This document shows, piece after piece, positions 8,543-17,148 of a DNA stretch of 64,000 nucleotides (position 1 is its first letter; each line of letters begins with the position of its first letter). Source of the stretch: Haliea sp. (lineage in GTDB: Bacteria; Pseudomonadota; Gammaproteobacteria; Pseudomonadales; Halieaceae); the NCBI GenBank assembly GCA_016704305.1, contig JADJAL010000036.1, positions 5,793-69,792 on the forward strand, read 5' to 3'. The notes beneath the pieces were generated by a model that was given only the letters and a program-made list of their open reading frames with translations, was not told the origin of the DNA and made no database searches. A program made the position numbers and the translations under genes.

Positions 8543-9925
8543 GTGAGCGCGAATCATAGCCAGGCATACCTGGTCACGCCCAAGCCACCCATCGTTCGCG
8601 ATGAACTGGCGCATATCGGTGCCGGACTGCGCTTTGCGCAAAGCCCGACCAACTTCCTGGCGCAGATGCGACAGGAGTACGGCGACACCTTTCTGGTGGA
8701 TGTCTTCGGCTATAAGCTGTTCTGTGTTTTTTCTGCTGCGGGATTAAAGAGCCTTTACGCGGCAGCGGAGGACGCGGCCAGTTTTGGCATGGCCACCTTC
8801 GACATGCTGGGTTTTAAAACGCCGCTCGAAATCTTCATGGATGCGGATATTGACCTGTTCTACGAATTGCTGGTGCCGGATAAGGTGGCTGCGTATGTGA
8901 CGGACTTCGCCGAGGTGGTGGCGCAGGTCATCGCGGAGTGGGGCGATGCGGGCGAGCTCAACGTATTCGACGCGATCCGCACGCTGGAGCAGCGCGTCGG
9001 TTTCAAAGTGTGGATGGGCGAGGAAGCGACGCGGGACGGCGTCTGGCAGCAGTTCAAGACGCACTTCGATGTGCTGTCGCAGGAAAACGCGTTTGTCAGC
9101 CCGCAGCTGACGCTGGAGACACTGACCTCCGGCAAGGCCAGGGAAAAGCACGCCGTCGCCGGGATCATGGCATTGGTGGCTGGCATCGTCGCGCGCCGTG
9201 AAAGTGAGAACGACTGGCCCGAGGACAATTTCACGTTCCTGTACCACCGCTTCCGGTCGGATGATGCGCAGGTCACGCTGCGCAAATTGACGCACAACAT
9301 CATCAACGCCAACCAGGGCTTTCTGTCGAACCTGTACGCCGCGCTCAGTTGGTCGCTGATCAATCTGAAGCAGCATCCGCAGGCGCAGCAGCGCCTGGAG
9401 GCTGAACTGGCGGACACCCGGGCGCGGTATGGCGAGCACTTCCTCACCGCGCAGGAGGCTCTGGACAGCATGCGCTTCTGCGAGCAACTGCTGATGGAGA
9501 GCGTGCGACTTGCGCAGCGCTCGATCACGCTGCGCAAGGTGATGAAGGAAATACAGTTCGACTGCGGCGATGCGCTGTACACGATACAGCCGGGCGTTTA
9601 CATCACCACGATGCTGTCCGTGATCAACACGCAAACCCCGGAACTCGCCCGCTTTGATCCGGACCACTACCAGGGCAGGCGCATCCACCCCGATCTGATC
9701 GCGCAGGGCAAGGAGACCATCAGTACCTTCGGCCACGGCGCGCACGCGTGTCCGGCGCAAAAGTTTTCGCACAATATGTGCAAGGTGCTGCTGGCGCAGT
9801 TGCTGGAAAACTTTGACTTTGATGCGCTCGATGTCGCCGCCCTGCCGAGCAGTAGCCAGATGGGCGGTGTTGCGCGCGCGGCCACGGATGTCGTGCTGCC
9901 GTATCGCCGGAAATCGCGCGCTTAA
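8543..9925 (+). CDS. Cytochrome P450
   Basis: Heme-thiolate monooxygenase of 460 residues without a membrane anchor. The K-helix ExxR is ESVR near residue 318, and a PERF-like region DPDHYQGRR follows. The heme-binding loop is FGHGAHACPAQ, with the proximal Cys in the expected place. The usual Arg of FxxGxRxCxG is His here, and the Gly two residues after the Cys is replaced by Ala, a pattern seen in some CYP51/CYP7-like relatives. The GTG start at 8543 is the first in frame and has only a weak ribosome site. No redox partner gene is adjacent. Substrate unknown; sterol, fatty-acid or terpenoid hydroxylation are all possible. Confidence 0.85.
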   Translation: MSANHSQAYLVTPKPPIVRDELAHIGAGLRFAQSPTNFLAQMRQEYGDTFLVDVFGYKLFCVFSAAGLKSLYAAAEDAASFGMATFDMLGFKTPLEIFMDADIDLFYELLVPDKVAAYVTDFAEVVAQVIAEWGDAGELNVFDAIRTLEQRVGFKVWMGEEATRDGVWQQFKTHFDVLSQENAFVSPQLTLETLTSGKAREKHAVAGIMALVAGIVARRESENDWPEDNFTFLYHRFRSDDAQVTLRKLTHNIINANQGFLSNLYAALSWSLINLKQHPQAQQRLEAELADTRARYGEHFLTAQEALDSMRFCEQLLMESVRLAQRSITLRKVMKEIQFDCGDALYTIQPGVYITTMLSVINTQTPELARFDPDHYQGRRIHPDLIAQGKETISTFGHGAHACPAQKFSHNMCKVLLAQLLENFDFDALDVAALPSSSQMGGVARAATDVVLPYRRKSRA

Positions 9926-9990
9926 AACCTGCTGCGCTCACGGTAACCGGTAATCATCAGGGCGACCATTGTGGCTGCCTGGAGTAGCGC

Positions 9991-10007
9991 CGAATCCTCG
10001 GGATTCG
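9991..10007. terminator. Perfect 7-bp hairpin downstream of the P450 gene
   Basis: CGAATCC-TCG-GGATTCG forms a perfect stem with a three-base loop, 65 bases after the P450 stop. There is no immediate T tract, but TTTTT follows about 20 bases later. It could help end P450 transcription. The remaining 9926-10213 interval shows no convincing gene. Confidence 0.3.
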
Positions 10008-10213
10008 ACGCTCAGAGCATCCCTTTTTGGTTAGGAGCAGGACTCAATGCAACGGGCGCTATCCCAAAGAATGCCTGGGTTCGCGGCACTCTCGCCGTTA
10101 CTCACCTGACGCTAGTTGTTATCGTAAGTTACCCACTGTTCTCGAACGATCTGATCTAGATCGGTCGGATGTTGAGTGCCAGACATGTATTTTAACGGGG
10201 CTCTAGAATGCCC

Positions 10214-10600
10214 CTACCCTAGAAGTTTCATCGCAGCGCCGATCAGTCCCCCTACAAGCAGGATGAGTGCGGGGAAAAAACTTAACACAAATCCGAGTGA
10301 TCGCGCCTTGGGATCAGCCACATAACCTCGAAAGTACAGGAATCGGCCAACGATAAAAACCACACCCAACCCAGCTGCAACTTCGGCACTGACATAGCGC
10401 CCAAACATCCACATCCCGGGAATGAACAACATCAAAACCTCGAGCGTATTTTGCTGGACCCGGTAATAGCGTTCGAAAATCGGATCGCCTGATACTGCGG
10501 GCGCACTGACCCCGTATTTTCCACGCGCCCAACCCACAAGCATGCCGAATACCGAGTACTCAACGAGTGCCAGTGCAATGACTACTGTGACCAGTTCCAT
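10214..10600 (-). CDS. MAPEG family membrane protein
   Basis: Small integral membrane protein of the eicosanoid/glutathione metabolism (MAPEG) superfamily, with four predicted membrane helices and 128 residues. The signature RYYRVQQNTLEVLMLF near residue 45 corresponds to the ERxxRAxxNxxE motif that binds glutathione in this family. ATG 10600 is preferred to ATG 10606 because AAGGAG directly abuts the latter but lies six bases from the former. No operon partner is evident. A glutathione-dependent detoxification role is possible by family only. Confidence 0.83.
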   Translation of the reverse strand: MELVTVVIALALVEYSVFGMLVGWARGKYGVSAPAVSGDPIFERYYRVQQNTLEVLMLFIPGMWMFGRYVSAEVAAGLGVVFIVGRFLYFRGYVADPKARSLGFVLSFFPALILLVGGLIGAAMKLLG

Positions 10601-10840
10601 ATTCATCTCCTTAAAATGGGATCTATACTGGCATCACTCATCAAACGGCGCCAACAAGTATTTGGCGGATAGACAGTGTGTCGCGAGAAGATTCGCGGCA
10701 TCGTGCCGTCGATCAGAAACTGGGCAGCTGCGGCCACCAACCCGCAAACACTTCATTAAACTGAAACTCTCCCTGAAACCGCTTGTCGTCCGTCCCCGCT
10801 TCGGCGGGATCGAATGCGAGGCGCGGATCCATCCACTCCT

Positions 10841-12451
10841 CTAACGATAATCGCTTGGATCCAGCTGGTATTTACGCAACTTGGCCCGCAGCGTGCTCGG
10901 GTTGATCCGCAGCAGCTGTGCTGCCCCTCGCGGCCCATCGATGCGACCCCGGGCAGCGGCCAGCGCTCTGGCGAGGTGGGCGCTGATAACCGTATCCAGC
11001 GGTTCCAGCGATCCATCGTGCGCGGCGGCGGGAGGATCGGCCGCCGGATTGCGCATGCCACTGACCCGCCGGTTATGCTGCGCGCCCAGTGCGCTTTCGA
11101 GGTCCAGTGCGTGCCCGTGCCCGAGGATCACCGCGCGCTCCAGCACGGAGCCCAGTTCCCGCACATTGCCCGGCCAGCGATATCCCAACAGTTTTTCGAC
11201 GTCGCTGCGTAGTACGGGTGGCGTCGGCACGCCCAGGCGGTGGGCGGCGCGCTGCACCAGGTGGCGGGCCAGCGGTTCGATGTCTTCAGGGCGTTCGTGC
11301 AGCGGCGGGATGATGATCGGGAAGACCGCCAGCCGGTACCACAAGTCCTCGCGGAAATGGCCTTCCTGCACCATCAGCGGCAAATCCCTGTGCGTGGCGG
11401 CGATCAAGCGGACGTCGACCTGGATGTCGCGCTCGCTGCCCACCCGCTGGATAATCCCGTCCTGTAGCACGCGCAGCAACCGCACCTGCGCTGCCAGTGG
11501 CAGTTCGCCGACCTCGTCGAGAAACAACGTGCCGCCGTCCGCGCGCTCGAACCAGCCGCGGCGGCTGCCCAGCGCGCCGGTGAAACTGCCTTTCTCGTGG
11601 CCGAACAATTCCGAATCAATCAGGTCGGGCGGCAGCGCACCGCAATTGACGCGCACGAACGGGCCCGAGGTACGCAGCGAGCGCTCGTGAACGGCGCGGG
11701 CGATCACCTCCTTGCCTGAACCGGTCTCGCCCAGCAGCAGCACGCTCGCATCCGTGGTGGCGACCTGTGCGGCGCGCTGCATGACCGCTTGCAGCCCACT
11801 GTCGATGCCCACGATGGTGTCGCCCATGCTCTCCTTGCCGAGGCGCAGCAACAGCACCTGTTTGTCCGCCTCCGCCGCCGCGCCGAGGCGCTGGATCTCG
11901 CGAAGCCGTTGGTCGTTTTCAATTATGGCTGAAAGGGGCGGCAGGGCTTCTGTCAGTACCTGCTGGTGCAGCGACGAAAACGTCTCGAAGGGATGACTGA
12001 CAAACCTGACCAGGGACAGCAGTCCCGATCGGTGCACCAGCGGGGCCAACAGCACTGCACTGCCCTGCGGGATATCCGCCAGATGGCGAAATGGCCCCGC
12101 CACTGTCTGTCCGGGTTCGTGGAGGGCGCAAGCTTCCTCACCTGCCCAGCGCAGCAGTGCGGGCATGCTCGCCGCGTCGATACCGCTCGCCCTGTGGGCT
12201 GCGTCCATGCCCGCACTGGCGGTCCATTTGGCCAGCGTTAGCAGTTCATGCTGGTCTGGCTGCACGGCCTCGATCCGCAGTTCCGCCAGTGGTACATGGT
12301 CCAGGATTTCGCGCAGGAACAGCGGCAGCGATTCCTGCAAGGTGTCGTGGTTGCTGGCCTCGGCCCAGAGTCGTAATAAAAGGCCTTCTCGATTTCCTGT
12401 CACCTGTTTCACCTCATGAGCAAGCCTGTCGCCCAGCCTATGATTCGCCAT
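10841..12451 (-). CDS. Sigma-54-dependent transcriptional activator with N-terminal GAF-like domain
   Basis: Enhancer-binding protein of 536 residues. Residues 1-190 form a GAF-like sensory region and about 205-435 the AAA+ domain. That domain carries Walker A GETGSGKE, the sigma-54 contact loop GSFTGA (usual GAFTGA) and Walker B TLFLDEVGEL. A Fis-type helix-turn-helix (RGAAQLLRINPSTLRAKLRKY) ends the protein. The layout is NorR/SfnR-like. It is divergent from oscA, whose promoter is a clear -24/-12 element, so it most likely activates the sulfate operon under sulfur limitation. The inducer is unknown. The start codon overlaps an AT-rich dyad region, and no strong ribosome site is seen. Confidence 0.87.
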   Translation of the reverse strand: MANHRLGDRLAHEVKQVTGNREGLLLRLWAEASNHDTLQESLPLFLREILDHVPLAELRIEAVQPDQHELLTLAKWTASAGMDAAHRASGIDAASMPALLRWAGEEACALHEPGQTVAGPFRHLADIPQGSAVLLAPLVHRSGLLSLVRFVSHPFETFSSLHQQVLTEALPPLSAIIENDQRLREIQRLGAAAEADKQVLLLRLGKESMGDTIVGIDSGLQAVMQRAAQVATTDASVLLLGETGSGKEVIARAVHERSLRTSGPFVRVNCGALPPDLIDSELFGHEKGSFTGALGSRRGWFERADGGTLFLDEVGELPLAAQVRLLRVLQDGIIQRVGSERDIQVDVRLIAATHRDLPLMVQEGHFREDLWYRLAVFPIIIPPLHERPEDIEPLARHLVQRAAHRLGVPTPPVLRSDVEKLLGYRWPGNVRELGSVLERAVILGHGHALDLESALGAQHNRRVSGMRNPAADPPAAAHDGSLEPLDTVISAHLARALAAARGRIDGPRGAAQLLRINPSTLRAKLRKYQLDPSDYR

Positions 12452-12497
12452 ATTTGGTAATTAAGCGTCTTATATAACAGCTATATATCGCCAAATA
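12451..12497. promoter_or_regulatory. AT-rich inverted repeats between the activator and oscA (possible enhancer sites)
   Basis: TATTTGG (12451-12457) and CCAAATA (12491-12497) form 7-base inverted arms around the palindromic stretch TATATAACAGCTATATA. The position, 80-130 bases upstream of the sigma-54 promoter, fits upstream activating sites for the divergent activator. This is inference from position and symmetry only. Confidence 0.35.
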
Positions 12498-12576
12498 AAA
12501 CGGAATTAATACCGACGACTATCCCGGTAAATAAATAAGTTTATGATTTATATAGATAAAAAATTTCCACAAGACA

Positions 12577-12592
12577 TTGGCACGCCGCTTGC
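12577..12592 (+). promoter_or_regulatory. Sigma-54 (-24/-12) promoter of the oscA-cys operon
   Basis: TTGGCACGCCGCTTGC matches the RpoN consensus TGGCAC-N5-TTGC exactly, with the -24 GG at 12579-12580 and the -12 GC at 12591-12592, ten bases apart. Transcription would start near 12604, just before oscA. A sigma-54 activator is encoded divergently next to it. Confidence 0.85.
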
Positions 12593-12628
12593 GCTAGGCA
12601 AACCAGAACCTCAACAGTGAAGCTGCTC

Positions 12629-12835
12629 ATGCAACAACCCAATGACACAGATTTTGCCTCAGCCTGGGGCAAGATCGCGCAGGCACTCTCCAACCTGAGG
12701 TTCGGGACCGTGGAAATCACGGTTCATGACGGGCGCATCGTACAGATCGAGCGCCGCGAGAAGTTGCGGCTGGATTCTCCTGCCGCGCAGGTCTCGGCCA
12801 AACCTACCCATAAATCAAATCCCAAATCGGACTGA
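12629..12835 (+). CDS. oscA: OscA, DUF2292 small sulfur-starvation protein
   Basis: Small cytoplasmic protein (68 residues from ATG 12629) of the DUF2292/YezD family. In Pseudomonas, OscA is a sulfur-starvation response protein encoded next to sulfate uptake genes and linked to oxidative and chromate stress. The conserved core ALSNLRFGTVEITVHDGRIVQIER is intact; its first half precedes the predicted beta strand with the G-R-I-V-Q-I-E-R tail. An in-frame GTG at 12617 is possible, but ATG 12629 leaves a more plausible leader after the predicted start site near 12604. It is first gene of the oscA-porin-sbp-cysT-cysW-cysA operon. Biochemical function is not established. Confidence 0.82.
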   Translation: MQQPNDTDFASAWGKIAQALSNLRFGTVEITVHDGRIVQIERREKLRLDSPAAQVSAKPTHKSNPKSD

Positions 12836-12882
12836 CTGGTCAACCAGAAGCCATGGACACCATGCAAAAGGAAGACACAGTC

Positions 12883-14240
12883 ATGTATAAACCCACCCAA
12901 ATTGCTGCTGGCCTGTTGGCTGGCAGCTTGCTGAGCAGCGGCGCCAGCGCCGCGACCACAGCCGAGCTTGAGCAGCGCATCCAGGAACTGGAGCAGACAG
13001 TACGGTTGCTCAGTCGTAAACAGGAGGTTTCCGAGGAAGTCTACGTCGCGGACAAAACCAGGGCCGCCACCAACGGCACCGTGAAGGCGGGCCCCGATGG
13101 CTTCGCGCTGGTCAGCCCCGATAAAAGGCCGAACTCAAATTCCGCGGCCTGATGCAGTTCGACGGCCGCTTCGGTGTCGATGATGACAAGGACAATGACA
13201 CCTTCCTGTTCCGCCGCCTGCGACCGACCATCGACGGCAAGATCGGCGACGTCTCCTGGCGCATAACGCCCGAGTTCGCCAACGATGATGCCGACCTTGT
13301 CGACGGCTACATCGACTACAAGACGCCGGCACCCGTCGTTGTGCGCGCCGGCCAGTACAAGGCTCCGGTCGGCCTCGAACGGTTGCAGTCCGGCAGCGCG
13401 ATCGTGTTCCTCGAGCGTGCGTTCCCGACGGAACTCGCGCCGAACCGCGACCGCGGCTTTGCGGCGTATTCAACCCTGCTCGATAACCGCCTGAGCCTGG
13501 AGATCTCCGGCTCCAACGGCACGCCCGATGGACGCGACGCCACCAACGTCGATTTTGACGGCGAGCCGGAAGTTGCGGCGCGCATCTTCTTCGAACCCGT
13601 TCCCGGCATCGGCTTCGGCATTGCCGGTACGCATGGCGAGAAGATCAGCGAGAACGACACGCGCACGGCCTCGACCAGTAACGCCAACGCCTTCCTGCCG
13701 CGCTACCGCAGCCCGGCGCAGAACACGATATTCCAGTACAACACGGGCGCCCTCGCCGACGGCGATCACACACGCTTCACGCCGCAGGCCTACGCCTACG
13801 TGGGGCCGTTTGGCGTAATGGCCGAGTACATCGAGTCGACACAGGAAGTGGGCTTTGAGTCCGACACCCAGGCGTTCTCCAGCGACGATTTCACCAACAA
13901 GGCAGCGCAGATCACCGCCGTCTGGTCGATCACCGGTGAGGACCAAAGCTTCAAGGGCATCAAACCCAAGAACCCGGGGCTCAATGCAGGCGCCTGGGAG
14001 CTGGCGTTGCGTTACTCCACGCTTGAAGTCGACGACACGATTTTCGATCTGGGATTTTCAGATCCGAACAAAAACGTGCAACAAGCGGATGAAGCGGCCA
14101 TTGGCGTCAACTGGGTGATCACACAGAACGTGAAACTGATGGCCAACTACACCCACACGACTTTCGATGGCGGGGCCTCGAAGGGCGGCGACCGTGAAGA
14201 CGAAGAAGTGTTCTCTACACGCGTGCAACTTAACTACTGA
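12883..14240 (+). CDS. OprO/OprP-type outer membrane porin (frameshifted)
   Basis: Anion-type porin that probably brings sulfate or organosulfate across the outer membrane. ATG 12883 follows an AGGA site and starts a signal peptide ending in GASA. A short coiled-coil segment (TAELEQRIQELEQTVRLL) and then beta-barrel sequence follow, ending VQLNY. The frame is broken at the A run 13123-13126. One missing A converts DKKAEFKFRG-like sequence into an early stop, and the barrel resumes as LMQFDGRFGVDDDKDND. Corrected length is 452 residues. Its place between oscA and sbp indicates sulfur-regulated expression. The family is phosphate-selective porin O/P; sulfate preference is inferred from context. 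Confidence 0.82.
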
Positions 14241-14269
14241 CCACACGACCATAAACTGGAGTATGAAAC

Positions 14270-15315
14270 ATGAAACGTACAATACAATTTCTCACCCTCG
14301 CGCTGGCGCTCGGCGTCGGCTCGGCGACCGCCGAGGACGTAGAGCTGCTCAACGTCTCGTACGACCCGACGCGGGAGCTCTATTCGGAGTACAACCCCGC
14401 ATTCGCGGCGTACTGGAAAGAGAAAACCGGCGACACCGTCACTATCAACCAGTCACACGGCGGCTCCGGCAAGCAGGCTCGCTCGGTGGTCGATGGTCTT
14501 GAGGCCGACGTGGTGACACTGGCGCTCGCTGCGGATATTGACGCCGTGGCGGCCAAGGGCTTGCTGCCGACAGATTGGCAGCAGAGCCGCGCGCACAACA
14601 GCTCGCCGTATACCTCGACCATCGTGTTTCTCGTGAGAAAGGGCAACCCGAAGGGTATCAAGGACTGGGACGACGTCGCGAAACCAGGCGTCGTCGTAGT
14701 GACGCCCAATCCCAAAACCTCGGGTGGCGCGCGCTGGAACTACCTCGCCGCGTGGGCCTACGCGAAGAAAAAAACCGGCAGTGACGAAGGGGCCAAGCAG
14801 TTCGTCACCGAACTCTTCCGCAACGCGCCGATACTCGATACTGCAGCGCGCGGCTCAACCATCACCTTCGTGCAGCGCGAGATCGGTGATGTGCTGCTGG
14901 CATGGGAGAACGAGGCGTTCCTGTCCGTCAACGAACTGGGGCCGGACAAGTTTGAAATCGTGGTGCCCTCGCTCTCGGTGCTGGCGGAGCCGCCGGTCGC
15001 TACTGTGAACCAGATCGCGCGCAAGCACGGCACGCTGGAAGTCGCGAGCGCCTACCTCGACTATCTCTATTCGCCAGGGGCCAGCGCATGGCGGCGCGGC
15101 ATTATTACCGCCCGGCACCCGCACACGCCGATCCCGCCGATATCGCCCGTTTCCCGCAACTGGAACTGGTGTCGATCGACGCATTTGGCGGCTGGCCCAA
15201 GGTGCAACAGGAGCACTTTGCCGACGGCGGTATCTTCGACCAGATCTTCTCGGGCCGCCGCCAGGAGCGCCGTGACCGTGACAACAGCCGCATCCAGCAA
15301 GTGAGTTTCGCATGA
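14270..15315 (+). CDS. sbp: Periplasmic sulfate-binding protein (frameshifted near 3' end)
   Basis: Periplasmic receptor delivering sulfate or thiosulfate to the CysTWA transporter. Signal peptide ends near SATA. The mature protein begins LLNVSYDPTRELY, the Sbp family signature. NQSHGGSGKQARSV supplies sulfate-binding residues, and a NPKTSGGARWNYLAAW motif is present. At 15077-15080 (GGGG) one base is missing. The uncorrected frame runs on to 15304 as nonsense, while the corrected one gives MAARHYYRP, DAFGGWPKVQQEHFADGG and FDQIF, the standard Sbp C-terminus. Corrected length is 348 residues. The stop overlaps the cysT start. Confidence 0.9.
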
Positions 15316-16196
15316 CATCAATGCCCCACAGCACCCTTGCGCGCACGCGGGGTACCGCGTTCGCCGCTGCCCGGCTTCGCTCGCGTTCGGCTTTACCCTG
15401 TTCTGGCTTGGGCCTGATCGTACTGATTCCGCTGGCGGGCGTGTTCTTCAAGGCCGCGACGCTCGGCCCCGCCGAGATCTGGAACATCGTCAGCTCCGAG
15501 CGCGTGCTCGCGGCGCTCAAATTATCGTTTGGCACCGCACTGCTCGCCGCGCTGCTGAACGCGGTGTTCGGCCTGCTGGTTGCGTGGGTTTTCGTGCGCT
15601 ACGAATTCCCTGGCAAACGCCTGTTCGATGCAGCGATCGATCTGCCGTTCGCGCTGCCCACCGCAGTGGCGGGCATCGCGCTGACCGCGCTCTACGCTGG
15701 CAACGGCTGGATCGGCAGCCTGCTGGAACCGCTGGGATTGAAGGTCGCATACACACCGCTCGGTATCGTAGTCGCGCTGACTTTCATCGGCCTGCCTTTC
15801 GTGGTGCGCACGGTGGAGCCGGTGCTGCGCGACGCGGAGAAGGAATTCGAAGAGGCCGCCGCCTCGCTGGGTGCGAGGCGCTGGCAGACCATCTGGCGGG
15901 TAATCCTGCCGAGTATCCTGCCGTCGCTGCTCACGGGTTTTGCGCTTGCGTTTGCGCGCGGCGTGGGCGAGTACGGCTCGGTCATTTTTATCGCCGGCAA
16001 TATCCCCTTCGTGTCCGAGATTGCGCCGCTGCTGATCGTGATCCGTTTGGAAGAGTTCAACTACGCCGCCGCCACGACCGTCGCCGCCACCATGCTCGTG
16101 GTGTCGTTCGCGATGCTGCTGGTGATCAATGTCCTGCAAGCCTGGTCCAACCGCCACAGCATTCGCCACGCGCCAACCGCGATCAAGGAGAAATGA
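15312..16196 (+). CDS. cysT: Sulfate ABC transporter permease CysT
   Basis: Inner-membrane permease of the sulfate/thiosulfate importer, 294 residues with about six membrane helices. The ABC coupling motif EEAAASLGARRWQTIWRVILP lies near residue 178. Its ATG overlaps the sbp stop. The first helix looks damaged: in the used frame 15365-15420 reads ARLRSRSALPCSGLG, while neighbouring frames contain LPGF and AFGFTLFWLG, which together resemble the normal CysT start. Local compensating indels are therefore likely there. From LIVLIPLAG onward the frame is sound. The stop is followed directly by the cysW start. Confidence 0.87.
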   Translation: MTSMPHSTLARTRGTAFAAARLRSRSALPCSGLGLIVLIPLAGVFFKAATLGPAEIWNIVSSERVLAALKLSFGTALLAALLNAVFGLLVAWVFVRYEFPGKRLFDAAIDLPFALPTAVAGIALTALYAGNGWIGSLLEPLGLKVAYTPLGIVVALTFIGLPFVVRTVEPVLRDAEKEFEEAAASLGARRWQTIWRVILPSILPSLLTGFALAFARGVGEYGSVIFIAGNIPFVSEIAPLLIVIRLEEFNYAAATTVAATMLVVSFAMLLVINVLQAWSNRHSIRHAPTAIKEK

Positions 16197-16197
16197 C

Positions 16198-17075
16198 ATG
16201 AACCTGCTAACCCCGTCCTGCTCGCAAGGGCGCCGCTGCGCTCCGCCACCACGGAGCCACCTCTGGTCCGCTACCTGCTGACCGCGCTGGCGCTGGCGTT
16301 TCTCGCGGCGTTCCTGTTGCTGCCGCTGGTGTTGGTGTTTGCCGAGGCGCTGCGCAATGGCCTCGGCACTTACGTCAAGGCGATCACCGATCCTGATGCG
16401 CTGTCCGCCATCAAGCTGACGCTGATCGCGGCCGGCATCGCGGTGCCCGCTAACCTGGTGTTTGGCGTCGCCGCAGCCTGGGCGATCGCCAAATTTGAGT
16501 TTCGCGGCAAGACCTTCCTGACCACGCTGATCGACCTGCCGTTCTCCGTCTCGCCCGTGGTCGCGGGCCTGATCTATGTGCTGATGTTCGGCGCGTCGGG
16601 CTGGGCGCGGCCACTGCTGGATACCGCCGACATACAGATCATCTTCGCGGTGCCCGGCATCGTGCTGGCCACAATCTTCGTGACCTTTCCGTTCATCGCG
16701 CGGGAACTGATCCCGCTGATGCAGCAGCAGGGCACGGATGATGAACAGGCGGCACTGAGTCTGGGCGCCAACGGCTGGCAGACCTTCTGGTACGTCACCC
16801 TGCCGAATGTGAAATGGGCGCTGTTGTATGGCGTGCTGCTCTGCAACGCGCGGGCGATGGGCGAGTTCGGCGCGGTGTCGGTGGTTTCCGGGCACATCCG
16901 GGGTCAAACCAACACCATGCCGCTGCACGTGGAGATCCTGTACAACGAATACAACTTCGCTGCCTCCTTCGCGGTGGCCTCGCTGCTCGCCGGCCTGGCG
17001 CTGCTTACCCTTGCATTGAAGTCCTTCCTGGAGGCGCGCCACGGCAGTGAACTGGCGCGCAGCCAGAAACACTAG
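16198..17075 (+). CDS. cysW: Sulfate ABC transporter permease CysW (frameshifted near start)
   Basis: Second permease of the sulfate importer. ATG 16198 lies one base after the cysT stop. One missing C in the run at 16211-16214 throws the N-terminus out of frame. Adding it gives MNLLTPVLLARAPLRS and joins smoothly to LVRYLLTALALAF and the conserved body. Corrected length is 292 residues, the usual CysW size. The coupling motif EQAALSLGANGWQTFWYVTLP lies near residue 190, and GEFGAVSVVSGHIRG is typical of CysW. Intact coding beyond the break argues for a sequence error. Confidence 0.87.
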
Positions 17076-17107
17076 GCAACTATCCAATCGAACTAGCCAA
17101 TTCAATT

Positions 17108-17133
17108 ATCGAATCCAACTATCGAATCCAACT
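17108..17133 (+). repeat. 13-bp tandem repeat between cysW and cysA
   Basis: ATCGAATCCAACT occurs twice head to tail. Degenerate copies (AACTATCCAATCGAACT) precede it from 17077. The 73-base cysW-cysA gap is made almost wholly of this unit, unlike the near-zero spacing elsewhere in the operon. Confidence 0.75.
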
Positions 17134-17148
17134 ACGCAGGCATTGCAT

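Noticed and set aside
9971..10159. 62-codon ORF between the P450 and MAPEG genes
   Set aside because: No start signal or family likeness, and it runs through a perfect hairpin.
10150..10163. Possible FNR box CTGATCTAGATCGG
   Set aside because: Mismatched in both outer arms and lies between convergent genes, with no promoter to regulate.
10795..10808. CCCGC-TTCG-GCGGG hairpin after the sigma-54 activator
   Set aside because: Stable tetraloop but no T tract on either strand; could be a terminator, not supported enough to annotate.
15522..17105. 527-codon minus-strand ORF opposite cysT-cysW
   Set aside because: Gln/Arg/His-rich antisense shadow of two clearly identified permeases.
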